Origin: Acanthosepion pharaonis
Lineage: Eukaryota; Mollusca; Cephalopoda; Sepiida; Sepiidae
Assembly (NCBI GenBank): GCA_903632075.3
Contig: CAHIKZ030000028.1
Coordinates: 111,001-175,000, forward strand
DNA length: 64,000 nt
Direction: 5' to 3'
The notes under the pieces are model-generated. The model did no database searches and was not told the origin of the DNA. It worked only from the letters and a program-made list of their open reading frames with translations. Position numbers and translations under genes: made by a program. Shown here piece after piece: positions 44,991 through 56,485 of the stretch; position 1 is the first letter of the stretch, and every line of letters begins with the position of its first letter.

Positions 44991-44994
44991 AAAT

Positions 44995-45135
44995 TTATAA
45001 AGGTTTATATTCTTATCTTTGTTGTTACAATATTTTTCCCAGTTAAGCATTCTGGTTGTTTTCAAATGTCTATCTTAGCTGAGAGGTTTTTGAGAATATG
45101 ACAATAACAAAATGTGGATAGTAGTCTAAAGAAAT
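44995..45135 (+). repeat. Repeat family C, single arm
   Basis: ATCTTTGTTGTTACAATATT and TGGTTGTTTTCAAATGTCT follow the family pattern. Confidence 0.55.
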
Positions 45136-45459
45136 CAGTGTATAATAAAATTATAGAAAAAATAAATTGGATATTGTTATGTTCCAGTTATCTCTCTTGC
45201 TTACTAACTCTTTATAAAAGAAAGTAATAACAGAGTTAAAGAAAGTACCATTATCATGGCTTCTTGATAAAGACTTCTTAGATAATAATGACAATGAAAA
45301 TGAGATATATTAAAGAATATTTTCAAAATAATAAGAATACTTTATAGCTTGAATAATAAAAATAAACTGTTAGTCAAAATTTTAAAAGCTTTTCCTTCAA
45401 ATGAATGGAATAAAAAAAAATGCTTATTAAACTTGAGTAGCTGATTATTATGTTCATTT

Positions 45460-45750
45460 TCCTTAAAGCTTTTTCATTGTTTAAAGGTTTTAAGGAAAAT
45501 GGAAACAAAAAGGACAATTATACTTACAATCAGAAACAAATAAATGAAATTTCTAGGGCATATAAGGAAAGAGGACTTGGAAAATTTGATACTCACAGGA
45601 CAGATTAAAGGCAAATGTGATAGGGGTGGGCAGTGGACTGATGAGCTTATTTGAATGAATGACAAAAGATGGAGTGAGAGGGATGGTAAAAAGACAAACA
45701 GCTACAAAAGATAGGAAGTAGTAGAGAGCCATAATTGTCCACATAACTTA
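45460..45750 (+). mobile_element. LINE family B, C-terminal remnant
   Basis: Sense-strand words AAGGAAAATGGAAACAAAAA, AAGAGGACTTGGAAAATTTG, ACACTCACAGGACAGATTAA-like and GAAGTAGTAGAGAGCCATAA match 6560-6840. Frames are broken. Confidence 0.72.
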
Positions 45751-45754
45751 ACAT

Positions 45755-46215
45755 TTTACTTACCTGTAAATTTTTAAAGCATTACTCTATATAGAAAATT
45801 GTCTTTCAACATTAATCTTTGATGCTTCCTGTTTATTACAGAAAAACAATATGCAAAGAAACCATTGGCAACTCTATAAGAAAATATCTTTCATTAATCA
45901 ATATGTAATGACAATTTTTGGCAACCACAATTTACCAGAAAATATTGGATACATAAATATCGAGTTTTATTTTATTATTAAACACCAATGTTACTTTAAA
46001 AAAAAAAAAAAAGGAAAGGAAAAATAAATGAGATGTGGAGGTAACAGTTTGCACAGCTGGTCAGCAAAAGCAGAACCATTAAGAGTTGGTCACACACTGA
46101 ACAAAGCTAAGCAAAGTAGAGACAAATTGCTCATAACCAACAATAAAAATCAAAACAGAAAGAAAGGAGTCAGGAAAAAAAATGGCAGGAAACCCTGAAG
46201 GAATTTTGGGAGAGT
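45755..46215. other. Intron sequence next to the RASSF exon, nothing recognised
   Basis: Contains an A run at about 45998. No further exon. Confidence 0.5.
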
Positions 46216-46221
46216 ACTTAC

Positions 46222-46371
46222 CATAGCGAGGTTGGCAAATGAAACATTGTTGTTATATTCCTGTAATTTACGTTTAAGATCTTCTCTGTTGAGAGTTGCT
46301 TGACTAGGCTGTTTCTTGGGGAGGATTTCTTCTGGGATTGGACCAGATCTGTAACCAGAATCGGTTTCATC
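46222..46371 (-). CDS. RASSF1/3/5-type gene, internal exon just before the RA domain
   Basis: This is a 150-nt, 50-residue exon with phase 0 at both ends. A long pyrimidine-rich tract ending in CAG precedes it on the minus strand, and a GTAAGT donor follows. The product opens with DETDSGYRSG and ends in LKRKLQEYNNNVSFANLAM. The second part aligns with human RASSF1 IEQKIKEYNAQINSNLFMSL, the conserved helix immediately N-terminal to the RA domain. Joined in frame to the exon at 3663-3856 it gives NLAM followed by ESDGETFQGFIKV, with the spacing seen in RASSF1 and RASSF3. That direct fit is strong evidence that the two exons are spliced together, across an intron of about 42 kb. Confidence 0.92.
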
Positions 46372-46924
46372 CTGAATGGGGGAGAGAGAGAAAGAGAAAG
46401 AAATGTGAGAAAAATTAATGGATTATTGACACGAAAGTGAAATGAAAGAGAATGAGATTTTAAAAAAAAAAGAAAAAAAAAAAAGAGAAATTTTATATTT
46501 GCCAGATGAAATATAATTTTCTTAAAATAAAACAAAAAAAAAAACAAAAAAGAAAAAAATACAAAAAACTATTATCACCTTTCCCAATGTTTTGATTGGT
46601 GCAATCTTCCAGCATCAACAAGTGCCATGGCACTGGAAATTTTATACAGACAAGATTCAAAACAAACACAAACAGTACTTCCTTCAGCAATTATCAAACA
46701 ATACAAAATAGTCTGGGTTCCTTACCAATATCTTATGCAAATTAACAATGTCTGCAGAGAAATAATTCTCAATAAATTTTCTTCAGTTTTTTAGAGTAAA
46801 AATTTACAGAAGAATCTACAGAGCTGATAAAATGTCAGTTTTGTTTGAGAAGCACTTAGAAAACTTTAAAATATTTTGCTGTAATTTATGTTGTGGATAG
46901 ATAGGAGTTCAATGATAAAATGGA

Positions 46925-47105
46925 AAAAAAATTCTATGTAATGTATTTCGTCTATCAAAAGGAAACATTGAACTAAAATAATGTTTTTATTAATGAAATT
47001 ATATATGTAGGGGAAAAGGGTAAAAATATAAACATTAATATTGGCTATAATTATATATCAAGCAGAAATGTTGAAGAAATAGGGATGCTGAATTTTAAAT
47101 TTATG
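46925..47105. repeat. Partial copy of the 28230-28805 foldback arm
   Basis: TTATTAATGAAATTATATATG, GTAAAAATATAAACATTAAT and GAAATGTTGAAGAAATAGGG match the left arm order at 28345-28450. Confidence 0.6.
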
Positions 47106-47107
47106 GT

Positions 47108-47420
47108 ATCCAATGGTGGAGCAATGGATATCGACTCGGATTGAGGAATCGGAGAGCTGAGTTCGAATTCCAGTCGAATCCATTATATTCACTTACATGC
47201 TAATAACATTGGGAAAGATATGAGTCCTCTTCTCCCCCCCCCGGCGATATGGATAAATAGCGGGATAGACCGGGTTCTATAGCCTTGGATGGCAACTGGT
47301 CTACCGCAGAAAGAAATGGCAACCTACTGCAAAAAAAAAAAAATCTGCCTCATTAGTCATGTATCGAAAGATACATAATCGCCTAAGCATGTATCATGCA
47401 TGGTACATAACTGACTGATG
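47108..47420 (+). mobile_element. SINE family 1, best preserved copy
   Basis: The head TCCAATGGTGGAGCAATGGA carries an A-box-like start. The B box GAGTTCGAATTCC is at about 47159. The body has GGGAAAGATATGAGTCC, GATAAATAGCGGGATAGACC and GGATGGCAACTGGTCTACCG. The tail is an A run and ATGTATCATGCATGGTACAT. A tRNA-derived SINE is the natural reading. Confidence 0.85.
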
Positions 47421-47683
47421 TGTCTAGATATACAGCTTGGCTTTCTTAACAAATCTACTGCTATCACAATGTAGAATATTTAAAACAACAATAATAAAAA
47501 CAATGACAAAGGGGTTGAGAAGCTGAAAGAAGTTGGGTAAGCTGTAGGTTATCCAATAGTTCTTAAAGTTTTTCTGTACAATTCATACTTCTATCAAAAA
47601 TCACTTCAACAGAAAATAATAATTCTTTTTTAATCAATTCATCCTTCTCTGAAGAAGATCTTTTGTACTTTAAGTACTCCAAA

Positions 47684-47685
<2 letters not shown>
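47421..47685. other. Intron sequence, nothing recognised
   Basis: No exon or repeat that I can support. Confidence 0.45.
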
Positions 47686-47689
<4 letters not shown>

Positions 47690-47736
<47 letters not shown>

Positions 47737-47738
47737 GA
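47690..47738. repeat. TA then CA microsatellite
   Basis: TA run of about 25 bp passing into CACACA of about 20 bp. Confidence 0.93.
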
Positions 47739-47739
47739 G

Positions 47740-48180
47740 GGTGTCTCAAATGTATACACACTTTTACAATGTATCGCTCAAGTCAGTTTGCTTTCTTTTC
47801 AGATTGACATGTTAGTCATACTAATGTCACCCAGGCTTAACGTTGAACAAAGAAAGTTCATCCTAAAATGCTACTGGAAGTATAAAAATGCTGCTGAAGT
47901 TCAAAGATGGTATCGAAGAGAGTTTTATTTGGATTCACCCATGCGGCTTCCAATCTCACAAATTAGAGATAATTTTGAAGCTGATGATTCCTGTGTATGA
48001 TGGGCACAAGAACCGTTATGGAAGACCATGGATATCAATTACACTCTGTGAAGAAATAAAAGATGGAAAGTTTTCACAGAAGTCCAAGAAACCTATTGAA
48101 ATATTGATTGCTGCTTGTGATTCAATTCAATGTCTGGATCAAAATGAACATCAATTTGAAAACATGCAATGACAAAATCT
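47740..48180 (+). pseudogene. DUF4817-type transposon protein relic with frameshift
   Basis: The first frame gives LNVEQRKFILKCYWKYKNAA, EVQRWYRREFYLD and PMRLPISQIRDNFEADDSCV. This is the helix-turn-helix DUF4817 domain common in arthropod and mollusc transposon-derived proteins. A one-base shift near 47990 moves the continuation (VYDGHKNRYGRPWIS, like VHDVHKNRSGRPRTS in relatives) into another frame. The conserved start and the GRP motif support the call. No DDE catalytic part follows, so the copy is truncated and dead. Confidence 0.78.
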
Positions 48181-48374
48181 TAAGAGCACGCATTTATCAT
48201 AAACACTGTCTTCATATGCATTATTTAAATTACATGTAGCTGATTCTAGTTTATGTTTGTTTTTATATAGCAGCATATAAACCTCTATGGGTCATTTAAT
48301 ACTGAAATCTAAATATTTTGTATGCAATTTTAAATTTTTTTCTTGGAGATAATAATGGTTTAGTGATACAAGAA

Positions 48375-48528
48375 TTAACTAATAGTTGGGGGGGGAGAAG
48401 AGGTGGATTCATACCTTTCCCAAGGGCATTTGTACATAAGTGAATATAACAAACCTGAATTTGAACTCAGCTCTCTGATTAACAATTCTGAGGCATTATC
48501 CATGACACCACCAGCACAGCCTTGGTGT
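48375..48528 (-). mobile_element. SINE family 1, antisense
   Basis: GGTGGATTCATACCTTTCCC, AAGTGAATATAACAAACC, then GAACTCAGCTCTCTGATT and CATTATCCATGACACCACC (head, antisense). Confidence 0.7.
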
Positions 48529-48839
48529 TTATTTTACCAAGACAGGCAAAATAGACTCTATTCAAAAAGATTAAGCCCAGTTAAAATTGAAATCTTTTGA
48601 ACAGAAAAAAAAATACAATATATAATAGGTCACAGATTTAAATATAATTTGAATGAAGGTTATATATGTTACACTAACTTCATAGAATTTTGAAACAAAC
48701 ACATTCAACTTTTAATTTCTATAATTATTGTTATAGAGAATAAATAAAAAATTGAATGAGTCTTATCTCAAATTTGTAGTTTATCAGGATAAGATAGATG
48801 TTATTGAATTTATAAACAGATATTACATCTATTTTAAAT

Positions 48840-49035
48840 ATATTGTGGAACTCCATTCCAGCTTCATGCTTTCCAGCCAACTTTAATCTGCAAAAATTTA
48901 AATACAATTTCAATCGTTATCTACTGACCTCTTAATTACTCTTTCCTCTTCCCATTCATTATTAATGTCTCTGTTCCTAATTATTCTACATCTTTTGTGT
49001 CTTAGTGGCTTTACTGCCTTGCAATCGGTGATACT
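48840..49035 (+). mobile_element. LINE family A, short 3' fragment
   Basis: TGTGGAACTCCATTCCAGCT, TTTAATCTGCAAAAATTTAA and TGTGTCTTAGTGGCTTTACT match the family end. Confidence 0.8.
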
Positions 49036-49039
49036 GATT

Positions 49040-49699
49040 AAAAAAATATTTTTTTTAAAAAATGACATAAAAAGCATTAATTACTGACATTTTTTTATAA
49101 TATTGAATGTTAATTAACAATAATCAATTTGCCTTGTACTTCAGTAATTTTTGCTAGGCATAAACTATTTTTGTTATATTTATTGCTATAAAAGAATCAA
49201 GAATTATAATGTGTAATTTAAAGCTTTGAGCACTTTTAGGGTACAAGATTTCAAAGCTGAGAAACACACTAGCCAATTAAAACATAGACAAAAAATAATA
49301 TTAGTTGCTATGCTGCAAAGAAAAACAACCATAAAGGGTTATAAAATCAGTCTGGTTTATGACCATTATAAGGTACTGATGACTTACATTGGCTCGATAA
49401 ATCTTGTAGACACACAAAATTGCACCTTTCAAAACATTGTAATATGGTAATAAATCTTTAGAAATACTTACAAAAGGAAAAAAAAGACTTATTGATACAA
49501 AAGTTCAACTGGATTCTGCTAATGAAAATGTAAACAAAAATGATGAATATGATAAGAAACTATTGATGAAATAATGGTTTCCACATTCACTTTTCAAGTG
49601 TCGCACATGAACTACTTCAGCTACAAACATCACATTATTAAACATACTTTACACAGATAGACTATTTTGATAGCATACACTATACTGAAAAGACACTAC

Positions 49700-49700
<1 letters not shown>
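49040..49700. other. Intron sequence, nothing recognised
   Basis: AT-rich with no supported exon. Confidence 0.5.

Positions 49701-49702
<2 letters not shown>

Positions 49703-49749
<47 letters not shown>
49703..49749. repeat. TA microsatellite
   Basis: About 47 bp, followed by GTATGTAT. Confidence 0.95.
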
Positions 49750-49751
<2 letters not shown>

Positions 49752-50048
49752 GTGCACATGTATGTATGTATACACACAAATAGTAAAAATATGAGCTAAA
49801 GCTTAAAATATAAAATAAACTGAGGGTTCACTGCCAAAGGTGACAGATCTTAAATATAATAATAATGTTATTAATACAATATGAAAATCTATTACTCAGT
49901 TTGCTATAACACAATCACTGGGTGGATATAATATTTTAGTGGATTTTGCTATTATTGTATTTATAATATTATTGTAATATATTATATATTGATGCAACTA
50001 TTATATATTGTTTAATTCACTTAGTATATATAACCTATAGACTTATAT

Positions 50049-50052
<4 letters not shown>

Positions 50053-50122
<70 letters not shown>
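50053..50122. repeat. TA microsatellite, longest in the window
   Basis: About 70 bp. Confidence 0.95.
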
Positions 50123-50129
<7 letters not shown>

Positions 50130-52520
50130 ATGTATATAACAGAAATAGTAATAGATAATCAACCATTAATTTTATATTCTTACAGAGAGAAAAATATAGA
50201 GAGATATTGTTAATGCTAACTGCTTCTAATCCAGCTCACAACAATGCAATCAACATTCAGATGTCACCACATTGCAACTTTATAGATTAATATTCTGAGT
50301 TTTTTGGGGTTTTTTTATGGGATTTTAGAAATTAAGACTAACACATTAACTTTACAAATGTTTTCTTCAACGCCTGAGATGATATGCTATCCTTCAATAT
50401 TTTTTTTTTTTGTGTGTGTGAATGTTTATATATATATAAGTACATATGCTAATTTTATATCTTATATATGATGTGACCTCCTTAAAATTAGCTTTAAAAT
50501 TATGTCTTCAAAAGTCACATGATACGCAACTGTATACAGTATATGGTAAAAATATAATTTTTATATATATATATATAAAAACTATCAATAAGATAAAATA
50601 ATTCACTAAACCTATATATGAATCCAAGTTTTATGGATACCTTTATGTCCAATCTTCGTTGCATTTTTTTTTTAGGGATTTAAACTTATTTATGTAGAGA
50701 TCATACATTTCTTTTTTCTTCTTTGAAAAAAACGAAGCACTATTTTTCTAATGACATAAAACTTTTCCGAAATCATTTTATATATGACATTAAAATTAAT
50801 TCCATACCAAATTGCCAATTACTTTAATATAATATCAAAGTTCCAAATTTTGAATTCTTTATTTGTGCTCTTCTTGTTACCATGATCTATTAAGCTATAT
50901 GATTCACAAGAAAAAGGGTGGGGAACCTATTTTTTCAGAAAATGCTGACAGAAAAACAGTTGTTAATATATCAATTGGATTAATCCATTTCAGCAACATT
51001 AGATATAGTAATAACGTTTAAAGATTAGACTGGCTGAAACATTATGTTAACATCAAGAACACAGAAGAGTTAAATTAGTCAAACAAAACTTGGAATATTA
51101 CTTACTCTTCTTATAGTCATCGATATTAGTTGTCTTTTAAAGATAAAGCATTTTTCACAATTATAAATATTTTGATTGATTTCCCTTCAAGCATTACTGT
51201 TTTTTTTTATCCCAATGTCTTTTAGCTAATCATTTAAGTTGTTAAAATATAGAACCTCATAACAAAAAGGATGAGTGATTCTTTATGGCATTTTTTATTT
51301 TAGTTTAATGCTTTAAGAATTGATCAACTAAAATACTTTACAATGAAAAGCAAAAGAAATAATTAAGTATTTTTAATTAATGAAAAAGACAATGTTTTTC
51401 TTCATTTTTGTTGCTTTTATCAATCAAATACATTGTGATAAAAGAATTACTGAATTATCATGTAATGATAAACATTTTACAAAATTTACAGAAACTATAA
51501 CAATACCTTTAAGGATTTATACAACTTTCTTCAACTACAAACTTGCATTTGTACAGTATTTATTGGTATAGAGCATATAATGCAATCTTTTTATTTATGT
51601 AGGAAAAAAGCTTCAATAAGTTTTGACACTATCCTCATTTTATAGAAAAACCTATCACTTGAATAAAAAAAATAATTACAATTATCTTTAACTAGTACGA
51701 ACAAGCTAGATTTGGTTTAGGTTTAATTTTCATTATGATATGTCTTTACTGGTCTTATGAAGCCTGAAAATATCACAAAAGAAAGACTGCTTTCCTTGCC
51801 AAAGGACATCTGAACACAGAAAAAGCAAAAAGCATCTAAGTTATTTCAGACAACGCAAGAGCATATATTTCAAGACAAAGGCACTTTACATATGGCAGAT
51901 GGTAAGTACTGATAAGCAAACAGAGTCCAAGAAAACTGAATATCAAAAACAAGCAAAAAGACAAAAATAGAAAGTGTTAAGTAAAGAATAACAATGAACT
52001 ATCTAGTATAATTAATTATAAAAATGCAATATATACTTTATTTCCATATTTAATATTTCTATGGACACAGAAATTAGTTGTTTCTGAAATTTATCATTTT
52101 ATTTCACTCCTAAAAACAGAGATGGACGTTCATTGAATAAAACAAGTAGCAATTTCCATGCATGATAAATTTTCACTGATTTTCAATACTGTAACTGGTG
52201 AATACAGAACCAGTTTAAAAATTTTATCTAGAAAGTATTACTGTAAAATACCACAAGTAGATTCAATAATTATTAAATTAGTACATATATTTCATTTGAT
52301 ATTCAAAATAGTATACTGTAGGGGTAATATAATTTAAATATGTGAAAAGTGGAGAATATAGTCTCCCCTAGACAAGAACAGAGGGTTGTTTATATTCAGT
52401 TTGTGTGATTACGTACTTGAGTATCAACCACTATGGTATACTACTTTATAACATATATAATTACTTTATTAAAAGTCTCTATACCACATTTAGAACATCT
52501 TGCCTAAAATAAACCCTTAG
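50123..52520. other. Intron sequence, nothing recognised
   Basis: About 2.4 kb with no repeat shared elsewhere in the window and no supported exon. A 63-codon frame at 51380 opens with a hydrophobic segment but has no splice borders or known motif. Confidence 0.5.

Positions 52521-52523
<3 letters not shown>

Positions 52524-52593
<70 letters not shown>
52524..52593. repeat. TA then GT microsatellite
   Basis: About 60 bp of TA followed by GTGTGTGTG, directly abutting the SINE head. Confidence 0.95.
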
Positions 52594-52594
<1 letters not shown>

Positions 52595-52815
52595 GTGCAA
52601 TGGATAGTGACAAGAAATTTGTGGACCAAATTCAAATTCCAGTCAAGTTAAAATACAGTTGGGAAAAGTATTATTTCTCTCCAGAGGGGTTAAATAGTAG
52701 GACAAACTGGGCTCTTCAGCCTTGATTGGCAACCAATCTAGGAGAAGAACAATTTTGAATTCAAAGTTGTATATAGCTCTGCTGAAACACATGCTATTCA
52801 GCAAATGAAAATATT
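52594..52815 (+). mobile_element. SINE family 1
   Basis: Head GGTGCAATGGATAGTGAC, B-box region TTCAAATTCCAGTC, body GGGTTAAATAGTAGGACAAA and GGCAACCAATCTAGGAGAAG. Confidence 0.78.
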
Positions 52816-52846
52816 AATGGAGTTCACCATGATCCCACTGTCAGTC

Positions 52847-52853
<7 letters not shown>

Positions 52854-52890
<37 letters not shown>

Positions 52891-52962
52891 CATTTTTATA
52901 TATATATGTGTGTGTGTGTGTGTGTATAATAATGTGTGTGTGTGTGTGTGCGCACACACACA
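52854..52962. repeat. Compound TA/GT microsatellites
   Basis: TA, then TATATATGTGTGTG, then GTGTGTGTGCGCACACACAC. The last part is self-complementary. Confidence 0.92.
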
Positions 52963-52964
52963 AA

Positions 52965-53990
52965 AAAGAGAGAAGTGAAGTGTTCTTGGTCATACCCACT
53001 TTAAAAAATCTAATCAAATGATTAAACATGAGAATTATTTTTTAATTTCTATTTAGTTAGACTAAGAACGTCTTCTCTGTACCTTCACATATATCACAGT
53101 GGGGGGTTGAAAGACCAAACAAAAGAAAATGAAATGATGGGTGCTTCCAAGTCACTGACCCCAAATTAGAGATGGAAAACTGTAACAAAACCCAGTATCA
53201 AAACTGGAGACAGTCCAGGGTACTTAGCTATGGCTCACTTCAGTTTGATTCAGACGTGATATGCAGGTCAAATTGGCTCTAGGAGAATGTTTTTTTTTGT
53301 GGGGGTGCATTCTTGCTCCCCTGTCATATATGCAAACCTGAGAAGTTCTGTTCAGTGGACTTATGACACACTGAGCACCATTTTTCTGCAATTATTCTTT
53401 CCAAAAACGTGTAGCTGGACCTACCACTTTAAACAAATTATTTATGTGGGTGGTTTAACAGCTCCATCTGACTTACATTCTTACTAAAATGTTTAGATCC
53501 TCATATGTTGAAATTCACAGTCCATTGTCTGTGTGCAAGATTAAATACACTTATTTTAATATCAACAAGTGTAAAGCTGTTACACTGAATTAGCCAGTAG
53601 GCAATGTAAAAATTACTTTTTAATTTACCTAAAAATATCACCAATATCAATAAGAAAGGAATTTAAAACAGTGACAAAACATTGGAAACTCTTTAGCTAT
53701 GTATATTTTCCACTTCTCTAAAATAGAATTTCAATGTGTGCCTCCACAAGATAACAGTGCACAATACTGACAAGTCAATGAAGATACTATGAAAACATAC
53801 CAAATTCAAGCAACCATATGACCATAAGAGGAGAATGATGACTACACAAGGAGGTGCTGAAAAATTCTAAAACAGACTCATTTCCCAAAATCAGTGAAAT
53901 CAAGTAGATATCCTAGTTAACACAAGATTTGAATCTTCCATTACTTAACATGACATTTTATTTTATGTCAGTACTTGGTCAGTAACTGTC
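52965..53990. other. Intron sequence, nothing recognised
   Basis: Moderate complexity, no supported exon. Confidence 0.45.
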
Positions 53991-53994
53991 AGCT

Positions 53995-54265
53995 AGTGTG
54001 TGTGCGTGTGAAGTGACCCTATTGCCCTTGGTCCAAATGTGAATCTTACATTCTCAATCTGCAATGTCTTAGAGACTGTCCGACCTCTCTCTCTCTCTGT
54101 ATGGTATATTCATCTATCCAACAGTTTTTATCACCTGTATATCTCAGGTGCAGCATTGCCCACAGGTGTTCTCTTCTTGTGGTCGCAATGGACTATAAGT
54201 TAATTGCCAATCTCAATGCACAGCTGGGAGTCATCTCTGGCCAACCATGCACCTGGCTTTCTTGG
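53995..54265 (+). repeat. Dispersed repeat F, copy 1
   Basis: GCAAATGTGAATCTTACATT-like start, TTACATTCTCAATCTG, TTAGAGACTG, CCAACAGTTTTTATCACCTG and ATATCTCAGGTGCAGCATTG are shared with 57675-57935 in the same direction. Antisense reads MLRLRYAGEKNCWTDRYTI-like in copy 2. Confidence 0.78.
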
Positions 54266-54569
54266 TCAGGTGTGAAACTGAGTGCAAAACCAGTTCTGAC
54301 ATAATACTTCACCAGTATTTTGATGTTGGATCAATAAGATATCTGATTTTTGGGAAGTGAGTCAGGCTAAGAACTTTTCAACACACCCTCATATTATTAA
54401 TATGCTACCTTAGATATACTTTAGAAAATACAAAAGTAGAGAAAAGAATTAATAGTTCTAACATTCCATCGTATGTACCAAGTTAAAGAAGCTCATAAAT
54501 ATCAAAGAATAAAAGCAATAACTTTTAGAAATCACTAAAAATAAAACCTCTGATAAATGTAATTGAATC

Positions 54570-54895
54570 TTCAAGTAGAGAGTGTCACCATGTTTCTTAA
54601 GATAATGGTAACTGCTTTTGTTTCCATTTTTTATGGAAGAGAAAATAAGCTGATGAACAGGAAGTTGTTTGTGCTTGGACTATCACAGTGTGTTAGGATG
54701 CCTTATACTATGAGAATAATTGTAGCTGACGGATGGTACACAAGTTGATATTCAATCAGTATCAACTGGATCACCATGGAGAAGGGAAACAATGTTGTAA
54801 AACCTGAAATCCTTAATGATCCTCGGCTAAAAAACATCACAGATGATGTGTGCCAAAGCATCAAACAGATGTCTTTCATGAAATTTAATGCTTAA
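54570..54895 (+). repeat. Dispersed repeat E, copy 2
   Basis: TTTTTTATGGAAGAGAAAAT, CTGATGAACAGGAAGTTGTT, TATGAGAATAATTGTAGC and GATCCTCGGCTAAAAAACAT match the minus strand of 41545-41890. Confidence 0.78.
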
Positions 54896-54899
54896 TTTA

Positions 54900-55690
54900 A
54901 ATAAATAACATAAGTATATGTTGGATTTTAAATAAAATCTATTAATTCCTTAGAATTTATTTATTTTTGTATCTGAAACATAAACAAAGCAAATATAGGC
55001 TTCAAAAGGCCCCAACAAGAACTATATATTTTATAAAAAGATGAATTCAAATTTGCTTTGCTTTCAAGTCATTTGTGACTGAGCAGTCTAGCTTAAAGGT
55101 GATTCCCCAAAATAAGAGGAGAAACAGGCTCAAAACCTGTCATAAAGAATCACCCACAAAAAACAGGGATGTCTTCACAAATATATGTATCTACTTAATA
55201 TAACATTTATAGTACTATGAAAGAAGTTATAATAAACATATAGGTGCCTATTGCTTGTTTAGCAGGTTTTAAATTGATAATAGGTTCAATCCTTGCTGAG
55301 TGTTCCATATAATACAGCCTTGTATTAAATCAGCACTTCCTAAACATTTTTCATTAAATGACTCCATTTTTCATCACAAGATTTTTTGCAATCACAGGTA
55401 TTAACCAACTACACTGAAAATACACATGTTGTTACTGTACTAGTCGTAACCACACTGCATATGCATTTTATTACCGCAGTGCTTGTGTGGCATATCATGT
55501 TAAACATTGTGCATTTGTGAAATAACATATAAACTGAAATTCCAGTGTTTGAATTTAATTTTCATGAACCCAATATTTCAGTTTGCAACCTCATTTGGTG
55601 TTGCGACCCATAGTTTTTAAGAAGTGCTGTATTAAGCAAAACTATGTATATATTTATACTTCAATAACATCTTAACATTTAATAAGCATT
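54900..55690. other. Intron sequence, nothing recognised
   Basis: No exon; the words CACTTCCTAAACATTTTTCA and GTTGCGACCCATAGTTTTTA look like an old dispersed repeat, but I saw no second copy here. Confidence 0.4.
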
Positions 55691-55692
55691 AT

Positions 55693-55790
55693 AACATTTC
55701 ATTAAAGGTTGTGACATCACAACATTTCATTAAAGGTTGTGACATCACAACATTTCATTAAAGGTTGTGACATCTTAACATTTAATTAAA
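55693..55790. repeat. Minisatellite, 28-bp unit, three and a half copies
   Basis: The unit is AACATTTCATTAAAGGTTGT followed by GACATCAC, starting at 55693, 55721, 55749 and 55777. Confidence 0.95.
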
Positions 55791-55794
55791 GATA

Positions 55795-56485
55795 ATATCT
55801 GAAATGCAATATTAGCACAAGCATAGTCATTATTGCAAACACACATGAATACGCACTATGTTAGACATGCACATGGACTCAATGAAGCATACACCATAAT
55901 TATGATCACAGGATGAGTGAGTAAACAGCAAGTGTGATTTTACAAGCATATACAACTGGACAAAGACAAAATTCACAGGATTATGAGTAAATTTTTTCCA
56001 CTTTTTATCTCTCGCATTTTTTCTTTTTTTTCTTTTTGAACAAGAAGGAATGTTGTCTTCTTTTTTTTTTTATTTTCCAAAGGTGCAAGATTTTGTATAA
56101 AACTGAAAAAGTGAAACCAAAAATCACAATTGCAACCAAAAAGCGAAAAGAAAACAAACAAGATTAATAAGTTTGGGGTTAACAAAAAAAAAAAAAAAAA
56201 AATCAGAAAGAAAGAAAGAAGTAAATAAATGGAGTGCAGACTGAGGGAATGAAAATAAGAAAGATGAAAAGAATGAAAAAAAACTAACAAAAGGAAGTTG
56301 TTAGGTAAAAGGGCGATTCTTTCAAACTACATAGTAACCACAAAAAAGAAAAGTGCAAGTTTTCTTCAGTAATTTTTTTTTTTTATTCATTCAACATTTT
56401 CTTCTCTTTTGTGATTTCGAGTTTCACATTATTTTAATATTTTCAATGCTGAGTGACACATAAATTGAAAGTTTAGTTCACCAAC
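55795..56485. other. Intron sequence next to the RASSF exon, nothing recognised
   Basis: Has A and T runs at about 56058, 56183 and 56370. The 105-codon minus frame here is low complexity. Confidence 0.5.

Larger units (their letters stand above)
3857..46221 (-). other. Large intron of the RASSF-type gene (about 42 kb, or two introns if 15878-16117 is an exon)
   Basis: The interval lies between two exons that join in frame. It holds no other convincing coding exon. Its content is transposon stubs, foldbacks and TA runs, each listed separately. Confidence 0.8.
46372..56485 (-). other. Intron of the RASSF-type gene (about 10 kb)
   Basis: It lies between the two phase 0 exons. It contains SINEs, a DUF4817-type relic, TA runs and a short minisatellite, and no further exon that I can support. 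Confidence 0.68.

Noticed and set aside
51380..51571. Short frame with a hydrophobic start, like a secreted peptide
   Set aside because: AT-rich composition explains the Phe/Ile content, and there is no Cys pattern, splice signal or promoter to support it.
54563..54748. Plus-strand 61-codon frame as a gene
   Set aside because: It lies in dispersed repeat E, and the matching frame is broken in the other copy.
55973..56290. 105-codon minus frame rich in Phe, Leu and Lys
   Set aside because: Low complexity over T and A tracts, with no splice borders.
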